DNA of 64,000 nt from Datnioides undecimradiatus. Lineage: Eukaryota > Chordata > Actinopteri > Lobotiformes > Datnioididae. Below are positions 25,500 to 37,700 of this stretch, in pieces. The position numbers and the translations under genes are program-made. Within the stretch, counting starts at the first letter, position 1, and the number at the start of each line of letters is the position of its first letter. The DNA lies in the NCBI GenBank assembly GCA_008933995.1, contig WARS01002890.1, positions 1 to 64,000 of the forward strand, written 5' to 3'. The notes under the pieces are model-generated. The model saw only the letters and a list, made by a program, of their open reading frames with translations, was not told the origin of the DNA and did no database searches.

Positions 25500-27231
25500 G
25501 AACTGGATTTCTCTGAATTCTAAATCCCCAAACTGTCGCTGCAGGCCCCACATCCCCACCTATGAAACTGGTTTTTCTCAGTCCTGTAATGTGCACGAAG
25601 CTCTGTGAGCCTGTTCACACGCTGCAGGAGCAACCGTCTGCACTGTCACCACCTTTAGGTTTGTTTACATTTGTGTGGTCAAGGCCAGAGATGAGCTGTC
25701 CTCAGGGTACAGAGAACATGTAGAGAGCATTCATTTGACTTGCTGCGTCTCATGTTTGGAGGCTTCAGACGGCTGCAGCTGCAGAATAATGCATCATTGA
25801 TGCATCACCCATCACTGATAACAGCGAAGAGCAGGATGCTGCTCCACCATCCGGACGACTCTCACTATGATTCTGCACTTTTGCAGCAAACATCTCTGAA
25901 TTTTTCATATTTAATGTGTTTGACATGGAAACTATGGTGCACACAGTGTAAGCAGCTGATGCACATTTGCAGCAATGCTCGCACGGGCCGATGCCACCAG
26001 AGAGCAGCAGCAGCCGCACACAAGAGAAACGATGACAGGGAGGCGAAGACTGCTCCCTCCTCTAAACCCTGTACACCCAGCCGATTACAGTCAGCTGACA
26101 TCTCTGCGTTGCTGCACCCATCCATCAACACACCCCCTTCACAAACAGACCTGACAGGGTGTTGCTCTTTATCGTACCGTAATAAATCAAAGCCATGTAA
26201 TTATACAGACACCCTGCGCCATCATAAACACCAGAGCAACAGTTTCAGCTGAGCTACTGTCAGCTGGACCGTATCCAGTTTATAGAAGCGAATAAACCTC
26301 CAAACCTTTTCACCGAAGCAGCTTTTAAGGTTCCCCCTCTTTGCCGTCATCTGACGTCCACATCTGGGCAGTCAGAGTATTTTCCGAAACATTGCCTTTA
26401 AATATAACAGATCGTCGGTACAGTCTGACAATCTGGACCGTCCTGAAGGGACAGGAGCCGATGATGACAGTGATTAAGAACGGACAGATTAAGAGACAGA
26501 GCTGTGACATTTTGAGCCCTGCTCAGGTATTTTTAGGTCACGCGAGAACAAATCGCCCACAGAACCTGCACCTGTGTTAGATCTGCTGATGTTTAAGATT
26601 CATCAAAACCTCAAAAGTGAATTTTAAAAATGTAAATGTGAGGCGGCTGGTGTTCAGCGTTTGTTTAAACTACTTTTGTCTGTTCATCGCAGCCTGACGG
26701 ATGCTCTTCCTCTGTCTCCAAACACGTATTAATTCATTGTTAATGAAATTAAACCGGAGTCTGACAAACAGTCACTGTCCTGCAGCTGCAAAGACTCACC
26801 TAAGTGCCAAATGTGGATTCATCCACGGCTGAAAATAGTCATTTTAATATTTTAATAGATGTAGTTTAATCAGTTATATTGAGGTTTAGAAACTGGACCA
26901 TGTTCACTGTCAGCACTTAATAAAATGCCTCGCATAAACTTAAAAATTATTAATTATAATAATAAATTAACACGATTTCAAGGAAAAATGTGGCACTTGG
27001 CACTTGAATACCACAATCGTGACCGTAACTACTTGTAATTTGATGCAAAACAATGAATTTGAATCAGACAAAACATAATGTCATTATATCATCATTATCA
27101 TTATCATAATTATTCAGATTATTAGAGGTTGTAATTGTTTTAATCTGTATTAATATTGATCTTGTCTCACAAAATCAGGTTCAGCAGAGTATTTCCCTAT
27201 GTGAGTCCATATGGTCGTGAATATGTTTTCT

Positions 27232-27232
<1 letters not shown>
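25500..27232. other. intergenic spacer
   Basis: No gene recognised. An open frame on + at 25740-26252 has no recognisable domain, biased composition or splice support, and I do not call it a gene. Confidence 0.4.

Positions 27233-27288
<56 letters not shown>
27233..27288. repeat. (GT)n microsatellite, 28 units
   Basis: Uninterrupted GT tract of 56 bp, the longest perfect dinucleotide run in the window. Confidence 0.95.
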
Positions 27289-27289
<1 letters not shown>

Positions 27290-27869
27290 CTGCCCATTGC
27301 GCCTGTTGAAACAACAGCCTGAAGTACAGGTCAGTCTGCAATCCAACACGTGTCGTGACTAACAGTAAAGGAAGTACATGCACGGGTGTGTTCCCATTTT
27401 TTGACCCTGTTTGGTTATTTTTGTCATCAGGCGATAAGGTGGCGCACGGCAGAGTGTATACACTGCACGCTGTGTTTAGGACATCATAACTGCAACCACT
27501 TGAGTGTATTTGTGTGTTGATGTGAAATGCTGTAAGGCATTAAAGTAACCTGATAGCATGATAGCCTGAACCGCTGTGGTTTTTGATCATTTGCATATCA
27601 GCTCTTATTTTGTTTAACTGCACAGTTTGCATGGTTTTTGCATCATAAGCAAATCTTGCACAGAATTTCTAGTTTTGAGTCAATCAGAAGGTTCAGTGGA
27701 TTCAGTGTGATGTGAAAGTGTGAAATCAGGTTATCTGGGCGCAGACAGATGAGAATGAGTTGAATCTAATAAAAGACATATTGTAGTTTGTGTTTGTTAA
27801 TGAGTCAAATCACAAGATCCAATTAGTTGTTTTCTACAGTTTTCAGCCTCATTATGTTGTGTTACATCT

Positions 27870-28060
27870 CATCCAATGTCATCTTAGCTTAGCTTATTGT
27901 ATGGTGCGGTACTGTTGCTTATCTCATCTCATCTCATTTAAGCATTTGCATCTGTTCCGAACCTCTATATTCATATTTCATCTCATCTCAATGCACTGAA
28001 TCGTATCTTAACCTATATTATTATACTGTATCTCATCATATCACATCTCATCTCATTTCA
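27870..28060. repeat. CATCT/ATCTC-rich satellite, left part
   Basis: Runs of tctcatctcat separated by related spacers such as gtatcttaacctatattat. The same sequence family resumes at 29561 after an inserted LINE. Confidence 0.85.
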
Positions 28061-28275
28061 ATTCAGTTCAATTCAATTCAGTTTTATTTATATAGCGCCA
28101 ATTCACAACCAAAGTCATCTCAGGGCACTTTACTTATTACTGTTAGTTACACCCAACAGTTCCACCATGAGCAAACACTTGGCAACAGTGGCAAGGAAAA
28201 ACTTCCTTTTAACAGGCAGAAACCTTGGACAGATCCTGGATCAGGGTGGACGGACATCTGTCTTGACCGGTTGGG

Positions 28276-28318
<43 letters not shown>

Positions 28319-29560
28319 ACAATATAGAATAATGACAGCAAATGGCAGCAGAGGACACGGGGCAGGTCGGTGGAGCCACAGATCAGATGTTCAGCTCTGG
28401 AGCCACAGGTATCTGTAGAGAGGTACAGAGAGAGAGACCAGAGAGAAACAAGCACAGCACTAGGGGAGCGAGGACACAGAGTTAATGGAGTTTAAGGAGA
28501 GAGAGGGAAGAGGAGGAGTGTGGAGACCATCATGGGATGTCCCCCAGCAGCCTCGGCCTATAGCAGCATAACTAGGGGATGGCATGGATGGTGTAGTTCA
28601 CATGGTAACTAGAGCTAGCTGTAAGCTTTGTCGAACAAGAAGGTTTTAAGCTTTACTTTAAAAGTAGAGAGGGTGTCTGCCTCTCGGACCCAGACTGGCA
28701 GCTGGTTCCACAAGAGAGGAGCCTGATAGCTAAAGGCTCGGCCTCCCATTCTACTTTTGGAGATTCTGGCAACCACAAACCTGCACTCTGGGACGAAGTG
28801 ATCTGTTGGGGTAATAGGGACTTAGCATCTCATTGAGGTACAATGGAGCTTGGCCATTAAGGGCCTTGTAGGTAAGAAGAAGGACTTTAAAATCTATTCT
28901 GGACTTTACAGGGAGCCAATGAAGAGAAGCTAAAACTGGAGAAATATGATCTCTCTTGCTAATTCCCACCAGAACCCTCGCAGCAGCGTTTTGGATGAGC
29001 TGGAGGCCTCGCAGTGAGCTAGTCGGACAACCTGACAACAAGGAATTACAATAGTCCAGCCTTGAGGCAACAAATGCGTGGACTAGCTTTTCGGCATCAC
29101 TTTTGGACAGGATACTCCTAATCTTAGCTATGTTGCGCAAGTGAAAGAAGGCAGTCCTAGTGACCTGCCTAATATGGGACTGGCAGGACATATCCTGGTC
29201 AAATATGACTCCCAGGTTCCTCACGGTAGAACTGGAGGCCAGGGTAACACCATCCAAAGCGACTGCGAGGTCAGATAACCTGTCTCTGAGGTGTTTAGGC
29301 CCAAACAAAATCACCTCAGTTTTGTCTGTATTTAGAAGCAGAAAATTATAAGTCATCCAGGCCTTAATGTCTGTCAGACATGTCTGCAGTCTGACTAATT
29401 GATCTGTTTCTTCTGGTTTCATAGATAAATATAGCTGTGTATCGTCCACGTAGCAGTGGAAATTTATGTTGTGCTTCCTAATAATATTGCCTAGGGGGAG
29501 CATGTAAAGGGAGAACAACAGTGGTCCAAGCACAGAACCCTGTGGAACTCCATGATTAAC
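28061..29560 (-). mobile_element. L2-type LINE, 5'-truncated, inserted in satellite
   Basis: The minus strand encodes the second half of a LINE reverse transcriptase. It has [13 protein letters not shown] and the YVDD catalytic box (29430-29460 region), then the thumb and connection segments. The 3' UTR carries a GA microsatellite, the common fish tail containing tttatttatatagcgccaat, and terminal ATTCA units. A 7-bp direct repeat, catttca (28054-28060 and 29561-29567), flanks it as a likely target-site duplication. The satellite on both sides shows it jumped into a pre-existing array. Confidence 0.85.
28280..28315. repeat. (GA)n microsatellite in the L2 3' UTR
   Basis: Perfect AG run inside the LINE 3' region. 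Confidence 0.9.
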
Positions 29561-29563
29561 CAT
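28751..29563 (-). pseudogene. L2 LINE reverse-transcriptase fragment with frameshift
   Basis: About 270 codons with [10 protein letters not shown], the YVDD polymerase box (most relatives have YADD) and the QNAAARVL and HWLPV segments. The frame is lost near 28770. Beyond it the expected continuation ([18 protein letters not shown]) is found in another frame, down to a stop around 28615, so a single-base indel split the end. The upstream part (endonuclease and first RT blocks) is missing through 5' truncation. The element is dead. Confidence 0.85.
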
Positions 29564-30125
29564 TTCATTGTATTGTAACCTATGCTGTCATACTGTATCT
29601 CATATCAGCTCATCTTAACCAATATCATTATATCTCATCTCATCTCATCTCAAGCATGTTCTTAACTTATATTCACGTCAAATCTCATCTCATCTCATCT
29701 CATCTCATTGCATTGTATCTTAACCTATATTATCATACTGCATCTCATCTCATCTTAACCGATATTATCGTATCTCATCTCATCTCATTTAAGTTTATGT
29801 ATTGCATCTGTTCTTAACTTATATTCACGTCAAATCTCATCTCATCCCATTTTATTGCATCGTATCATATCGTAATCTATATTATCATACCGTATCTCAT
29901 CTAATCTCATCTCAGTGTATTCTATCTCTTCTTAACCTGACTTGACATATCTCATCTCATCTCATCTCACCTTAATGTGCTGCATTGTATCTTAACCGAT
30001 ATTATTGTATCGTGTGATATATCATCTCATCTCTTCACATTGCATTGTATCATATCTTAACCAATATTATTGTATTGTATCATATCACATTGTATCATAT
30101 CGTATCTCAGCTTATAATATGGTAT
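29561..30125. repeat. CATCT-rich satellite, right part
   Basis: Alternating short blocks of tctcatctcat and longer blocks resembling ttgcattgtatcttaacc and tattatcatactg, giving an irregular higher-order repeat of roughly 60-110 bp. Continuous in character with 27870-28060. Confidence 0.85.
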
Positions 30126-31010
30126 CTCATCAGTGGATAGAGTTTTCTCAGCAGGAGGGGAAATGAGGCCAACTGAAACATGGTGCAGGAATAGTTAAAC
30201 CCTGTGTTTTGTTTCCTACTCTGCAGTTTTGTCTCGTGAGATGTTGAGCTGTGCGCCGCCCTCCAACCCCTGATTCGAATCTTCACAGATGAGCGGTACA
30301 ATGAGCTCAAACACACCTCAAAGCTTTGAGGAACTACACAGTCACCTGACCCCAACCCTGCTAAATATCTACGAGCTGTCACGGTTAGCCAGGATGACAT
30401 GGCTCAACAGGTTTTCTATGAAACCTGAAACGTACTCCAACATATTTGACTTTTCACTCATATTCTGAAGATTGACATTTGCACCAGAAACATGACATTT
30501 AAAACAAAGGCATAACAGAAGCATCTTGATTTTATCTGAAATGATGATTTACTTTAAGTCAGTAGGTATATTTATACATATGTGCTTTATTTAATAGATT
30601 AAAGTCCAGCATCCTGTTTCTTTTATTGACATTGTACATCATACATGACACTTTAACCAAGTATGAGTCATATTTCTGATTTAATTAATTGCTTATGTGA
30701 TACTTACTGACAGTTGTTATATTGGTTTGTTTTTTTTGGAAAGACAGTCACATGTAATGTTGTGTAACAGGCGAGAAGGATATATAATTAGTTTCAACAG
30801 AGCTCGAATTGGAAAGGAGCCTTTGAACGACACAATGAGGCAACATGACTAAGCCGCTTGGTAAAAACCACAAACATGCTAATTCGTGCCTCCACTGATG
30901 CTCATGACAACAACAGTTTTATGTTCAGTTTCTTTATTTAAATAATGTGTCATGAGTTTAAATTAACATCTCTTTAAATTGTGTTTTATGGTCTACCCAT
31001 CATAATTTCA
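30126..31010. other. intergenic spacer upstream of copy B
   Basis: No gene recognised. AT-rich with no clear repeats. Confidence 0.4.
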
Positions 31011-31190
31011 GAGTTCACACAAATGTCTAACAGGGTAAAATGATGAAGAGATGATGTTTGATACCTGAAAAGGTCACAGTGTCATTACTCAGCAACCTAA
31101 CTGAGGAACAGGAGGGCAGACTGGGACCAGATTTCACATTTAATGCTGTTGATGCTGAAGGTTCAACTCTGCAGCTTCTCTGCAGCAGCG
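31011..31190 (+). repeat. dispersed homologous segment, copy 1
   Basis: Shares an ordered series of words with 49659-49840. These include agttcacac.aatgt, aacagg.taaaa, gaggaac, cagactgggaccag and ctctgcagctt, with indels between them. Both are in the same orientation. The nature is unknown: an old interspersed repeat or a duplicated noncoding element. Confidence 0.6.
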
Positions 31191-31774
31191 GCCATGTTTC
31201 AATCCCTGTCGTCCAGCAGCAGCAGCTCGTTGGCTCGGCTGATGTTGAGCCTCGGCTGACTGTCGTTGCACCATGTGATGAAGCTCTGCTCTGAGCAAAG
31301 ACAGCTGGTTTCTCACATTTTCATTTCAAAACCTTTTATTTGTTTCCTTCAAAGTCTTCACTACATATATTATATGTCTGGACATGGATGATTCATGGAT
31401 GCAAACAAACAGGCAGTGACTAAATGTGTGAAATACATTTGCGATATGACCCACATTAATTTCCATATATTAATTGTTGCTCTTTAAAAAGAAACAGTCT
31501 ATAATGTGTGTGTAGTATAAAGTGCAAGTCACTGTTTAATTTACCAGCAGGTTAAACAGGGTCACGGCTCTTTTACCGTGTTTGGCTGCTCATCCGCAGC
31601 AGCACACACGCTTTGGGTGTTGCCATTTAATGACAGGCCGGACCAAGATGCGATACCGCTGTCATGACAGTGGCATCTGAATGGGGATGAAAGACATCCT
31701 CAGAGCGTCGCTAACCACATAGAATCAGTCAAGCAAAGTGTCAGTGTCAATCTGTCAGGATTCTGTCAGGAAGC

Positions 31775-34700
31775 ATGGATGAAGACAGGAGCTTACCCAA
31801 GTGAGTACAAACGTTTATTACTGAAAAAATGATGCATCTGAAAGATTTAATGCAACTCTTAATATTTAATACTCATCATTTTATTAGCTAATACTAGTCT
31901 GTGGGTTCCCTGTAAAGTTTGATCATTGGTGATGTTTGTGAAGGGAAAATATTTCAAACTTATGAGCAATTTAACCTTATTTATTGCCAATATTTTACTT
32001 AAAGGAGCATTTTAAAGTGGTTCATTAACGCTCAATAAGTGGATTGAAGCATTTTTATAAATGTTTCCTGGCATGAAAAGAACTTTTGAAAGATTAGATT
32101 TTTGATTTTGAAGGTTGAATGAAGGAGATCATTGGAAGAAAGTTGACATAAAATAATGAAAACCAAACTGCTGATATGTCAGTTATAATGGCTCAGGTTT
32201 TAGATTATTATTGTTGTTATTATTGTTGTTGTTGTTGTTGTTGCTACTATTATTATTATTATTGTTGTTGTTACTATTATTATTATTATTATTAGTATTG
32301 TTGTTACTACTATTATTATTATTGTTGTTGTTGTTACTATTATTATTATTATTATTGTTAATACTACTAGTAATAATAATAATAATAATAAAATAATGAC
32401 AAATATATTGACTTCCTGTATGTTGCTGACTGTTTGACTGATTTGTTTAAGTAGTGTATTTAAGCACCGAGCTAACATTGGGAATTCAATCATGCATGTT
32501 TCAAGACGCAGAGATGGACAAAGACAAATGTTCAATTATAATACACATTTTTTTACAAGTGTATTTTTCATGTTTACACAAGATTTTGTACATTTTATAT
32601 ATTTTTTATACATTTCTTTGTTTATTTTTCACCTTTTTTTTTGTTGTGATTCTTACTTCCTAAATTTAAACACGTCTTTAGTTTTATCTTTTACCATCAA
32701 TCTGCGCTGAATTCTCTGTGTCACGTTTTCAATTACTAATCTTGCTACTTACCCAACAAGTTGTATTGCTAGAAAGATGAAACCGGTTGTCTTCACATAC
32801 AAGCTTCCTCACAAACAAGCTTGGCTTCCTGCCGACCTAATTACAACCTGTAAATATGACTTTTGATGCCTTCAAACAGGAGGCCGTGGGACACCTGCAG
32901 AGAGGTCCCCACCATTAACGACGAACAGACGCCATGGAAAATGATCAAACTACTAAAGGTCATCGCTCTCGGCCTGGTCGCTGTGATTGTGTTCGGGTTG
33001 GCTCTGTGTAGCAAGGTTTGTTTCTGTACTTGTGCACATTTATAAGAACATGTTTACTTAAGGAAGTTAACATAAAGGTTAGTTATTTCATCTTAAACAT
33101 TTAAGGGATATTAAAGAAAAGTTGATTCTCTGACTGACTTTCTTTTCTTTCTGTCTCTCCTCGACTTGTTTTACGCTCCAGACTTCTTTCCTCCTCCTCA
33201 TCACCTTGTCCAACGAAGGCACCAAGACCATCTCAGCCGAGCAGAAGCCTGTTGCTCTGCTGTGCGTCGGCTGCTCCCTCATCGCATCCAGTGTGCTTCT
33301 CTTGCAAAAGAGCATCTGGAAGGCGTGTTACAAGTCCTCAAAGATGCCGGCGAGAAAAACTGTGGCTTTGGTGAGAAACCGGACAAGATCTATGAAACTG
33401 TTGTCAATGTAATTTTCTAAACCAGGACACAAGAACATCAATGTTCAATGTTCTCCTTCTGCTTTGTCTTCAGGTTCTGTTCTTTGAGTTCATGGTGTCT
33501 CTGGGTGCAGCGAGTCTCACAATCGTTGCGATGCCACACCTGGATATCGTGACCAATGTGACGATACTGAACGGCGTAGCTGTCTTCTCTGCGCTCCTAC
33601 AGCTGGTCACTCAGTGCACTGCCAAAGAAAGGAACCGCTTCCTGGTGCCGTCCATCACCGCTTTCCTCCTCATTCTGCTCGGTTACGGCCTGTTCCTCGC
33701 CCTTTACATTATGAAGGATCCCGGTGATACCAAGATGGCCATCTGGGTGGGTCTGGCTGTTGGTGGGTCCTTCCTGGTGTCTCTGAACTGGTGGGAGAGC
33801 TACTTCAGACTGATCAGTGAGAACAGCAGCTCCATCTTCCTCAAAGATCTGTGTAAAGACTTGAGAAGAAGCCAGAACATGTTGCACATCTTCTCCAGCC
33901 TACTCAGGATCGCCGTGACAGCCTGTGTCCTCGGAGCATACGTCCCTCTTGCCAAAATGGACTGGGACATCGTGAGGTCCATCCCGAGGCGTGAGACAAG
34001 AATCATAGCCATCACCATTGGTGTCCAGCTGATCTCCTCTGCACTGTGCCACTGGTTTGCGCTCGCAGCCTGCAAGATGCACGCCCTGCGGCGATGCTTC
34101 ATCCTGCCTTTGTACCTGGCCTCTCTGGCTGTCGTGGCTCTGTTCATCGTCCCCGTTATCGTCTACTATCAGGACTACAGAATAAGCCTCAACGGGACTG
34201 AAAGCACCAACTTCTCAAGCTACTGCAGTCTAGTTGTCTCTGAAAGAGATCGCAGCTTGAACGGCAGCGTGTTCCCACATTTGGTTTTGGATGTTACTCA
34301 CACTCTGTGCAACCTGGACATGTCCAAGATAACAGACATCGGCATCCTGACAGGTAAAAACATGACAGGTACATTTTGACAGCATACATGAAGAAGAAAC
34401 TAACACTTGGGCAGGGGATACAGGTCAATTAGGCCACTAAGTCCTTTTTAGTGAGTCGTAAAATCACTGTGGAGAGCCCACAGGTCAATGATTTCAGAAT
34501 CATTGAATCATTGATCATCTGAAATGTTAAGGTGGAATTTTCCTTTCATCCTTCTCAGGCTCAGCAGTGTCCTGGTGGCTCGGGCTTATCTTGGCCACTG
34601 TCCACCTCTGGCGCCTCAGTCTGTATCGCATTCAGAGGACTCAGGACCTGTTCATCAGGAGGCTGTACGAAGGGGGATTTCTCGAGCAGTCGCTGCTTCT

Positions 34701-37700
34701 AAACGCTCGATTTGACGTCCAGATCACAAAGAGGAAGCAGTAAGTGTGTGTTTTGCTTGGGTGGTTGGGAATACCCAGTGAAGTCAATCAAGTCAGTCAA
34801 GCTTGGACTTTAGTTGTTAGGGTTTGATTGGTTTACCTTAGACGGGGGGTAAAGATAACAAATGTCAATATCAAAAAAATAATCTAAATCTAAATCATCT
34901 TGTCATTTTCAGATTTAAACCACTGGAGCCAGCAAAAGTGTTCCTTTGCGCGACGATGTGGCACGAAACCTACGACGAGATGATGAAGATAATCATTTCA
35001 ATATTCCGGTAAGTTTCACATAGTTTTGTAATTTCCCCACCCCAACAAATAATTTTAGTGAATGGTTTAGTTATCGCTCTGACATGCTCGTTGGTAGGCG
35101 TGGATTTCAGTCTGAAACCAGCCAGTGCATAGCAATACAAGAGCTAACCTGTCGCTGCTGGTCTTCAGCATCATTACAATCCCAGTGGTTTTGATCACTG
35201 TGGTCACCTGTACAGCAGCAACTGTACAGGAAGGGTGAGTTTGGTTTTGTAGTTTAATCTAGGAATAAGGTAGGTACTAAAAGCATGACTGTCCAGAGAA
35301 TTTAGCTCAACCAGCTGGGATAGTTTCACACAAAATCCTTAAAATTCATTGAAAACATATAGGTTTTTGTGGTTTTATGCAAAAGACAGTGTCTTTATTG
35401 AAGAGTCAAAACCTCCAATTTAATCATGGTAGACATCCCTTTGGATTATAACCATCAGCTTCATCACAACACCTTATTTGATTCTGGTGTTTCCCCAGAT
35501 TGGACAAGTACAGACCGAAGAAGGAAGGAGAAACAAATGATGTGAATTTTGAGGGACACATCTACTTTGACGACGCCTTCCAAGATGTTCCCGGAAGTCG
35601 AGGGCGCCACGTCAACGAATATGCAGAGATGCTTGTGGAAATCATCAGAGAAGTCTACGGGTGAGATCTGTGATTGGTTTATAGGAAAATTACAAAATGA
35701 AACACGAGTAGCTGTTAGAGTCTGCGAATGATGAGCTCTTGCAATGAAGCTTAAGTATCTCTCTCCCTCTTTCTGTCATCAGTATCTTCATGAACATGGA
35801 TAAAGGCCTGTTCAAAAAGCAGCAGCAGATCCCTGATCAGAAGATCATCAGGACGCCGTATGGTGGACGCGTGGTGATCGAAATGCCTTGCGGAAACTCT
35901 CTGACGATCCACTTCAAGGACAAGCAGCTCATCCGTCATAAGAAGAGATGGTCTCAGGTACAGTTCAAGTTAAGTGTAGTCAGTGAGACTTGAAGTTATT
36001 CTTTTATCAATCCATAAACAACTCAATGAATTAGAGGATTGAGAGGTGAAAATGTGTTGTTTAATGGCCGTGTTTGATTGAAACTTTGTCTGACTTTAGG
36101 GGACTGTGTTTGCTGAATCATATTTGATGTTTTCTAGGTCATGTACTTGTACTATCTGCTGGGCTGGAAGGTCACAACCAAGTATTACAGAAGGTGGAAG
36201 AAAGGAGAAGATGAGGCTCAGCTGAAAAGAGAGTTAAAGGTGAGACGATAAAATGGGAAAAACACTAGACACTTCTACATGAAAGGTAGCTGAATGTAAA
36301 ACAATAACGAAACTGCGCTGTTCCTGCAGAAAGAGAAGCACAACACCTACCTCCTGGCTTTGGATGGAGACACAGACTTCCAACCAGCTGCTGTGATGTT
36401 GCTCGTCGACCGTCTGAAACTGTATCCTCATGTCGGGGCAGCGTGCGGCAGGATTCACCCAACTGGTTCAGGTTGGTCATACTAAAACAGGAAACAAGAC
36501 ATAAGTCAAGTTTAATGTGAGGAACGTTAATGTCTGGTTCAAACACAAAGCTACGATTTGGACAATGTCCTTCAAATGAACCACAGATACGCAGACGACA
36601 CTGTGATTTCGATGAAAAGTCAAAAACTACCTGATTATGGGTTGTTGATGTGTGCAGTGCAACTGTCACAAATGGTTCTCTGTAACAAACCATCCGGTAT
36701 GTCAGGTTACTTCCAGCTAATTTACTTAAACTTGGCAGTTGCCCCAAAGCTCAAGACAATCATTATGCATCAGATACACAGAAGAATAAACAGCAACGGG
36801 TGGTTTTGACAACACAGCTGTGCTCTTCCCTGGCAGGTCCCCTGGTGTGGTACCAGAAGTTTGAATACGCGGTGGGCCACTGGCTTCACAAGGCAGCAGA
36901 GCATGTGTTTGGCTGCGTGCTGTGCAGCCCCGGATGCTTCAGCCTGTTCAGGGCGGCGGCGCTGATGGATGACAACGTGATGAAGAAATACACCATCAAG
37001 GCCTCAAGGGCTAAACACCACATCCAGTACGACCAAGGTGGGTTAAAAGCCTTAAAAACCACAGGAACAGTCGGTCAGAGTGAATAATGAGAACATGAGA
37101 ACATGTTCCTCGGCTGGATGTGCTGCAGAAGCTAAGGTTAGGGAACTGGAGAACACAGAAAGATCTACTGCTCACAAACTATGGATAAGTCTAAAAAGTC
37201 TGCTCACAACCACAGAAATCACCTAATTAAAACTGAAACTAGGTCATTCACTCAGCTGCAAAATGAAATAAAAGCTTATACCAGTTAGCTACAGGTAACA
37301 AACAACCATTGTCTTAACCTAAAACTGAAATATTGGCTTTCTGTGCATCAGATAAGTCACCAGATGTTTATGTGAATGGTACATGGAATAAGTCGTACTG
37401 CTGCTTTACTGCATATTGAGCTGCACTTTCACTGCCTGAGGGTGTGTTATATCTCAATCCTGTGTAGGCAAAGTAGATTGCGAAACAGCTGAAAACTGCC
37501 AGTTGCCCTACAGCAACTTGCAACCATCAGTTAACTCTCTGCAGCGTGGCTCAAACCACAAACCTGCTGCTTGCAGGCGCTCGAACGCTGGCTCAAAAAG
37601 GCGAGAAAGATGCATTTTCAAGGAAAATATCGAGCATACTCACATGAACACAGTTCTGTTTAGATTGTGCACATGCAGGATCACGTGAGGCCCAAACCAC

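Noticed and set aside
25740..26252. 170-codon open frame
   Set aside because: No conserved motif or splice signals, and it overlaps a diverged repeat near 26180. Treated as a chance frame.
32200..32535. Long leucine/isoleucine open frames on both strands
   Set aside because: Produced by a TTA/TTG trinucleotide repeat in an intron of chitin synthase B.
35440..35498. Second possible hydrophobic exon just before exon 7 of copy B
   Set aside because: Open and hydrophobic, but there is no convincing acceptor upstream, and it merges with the polypyrimidine tract of the regular acceptor.
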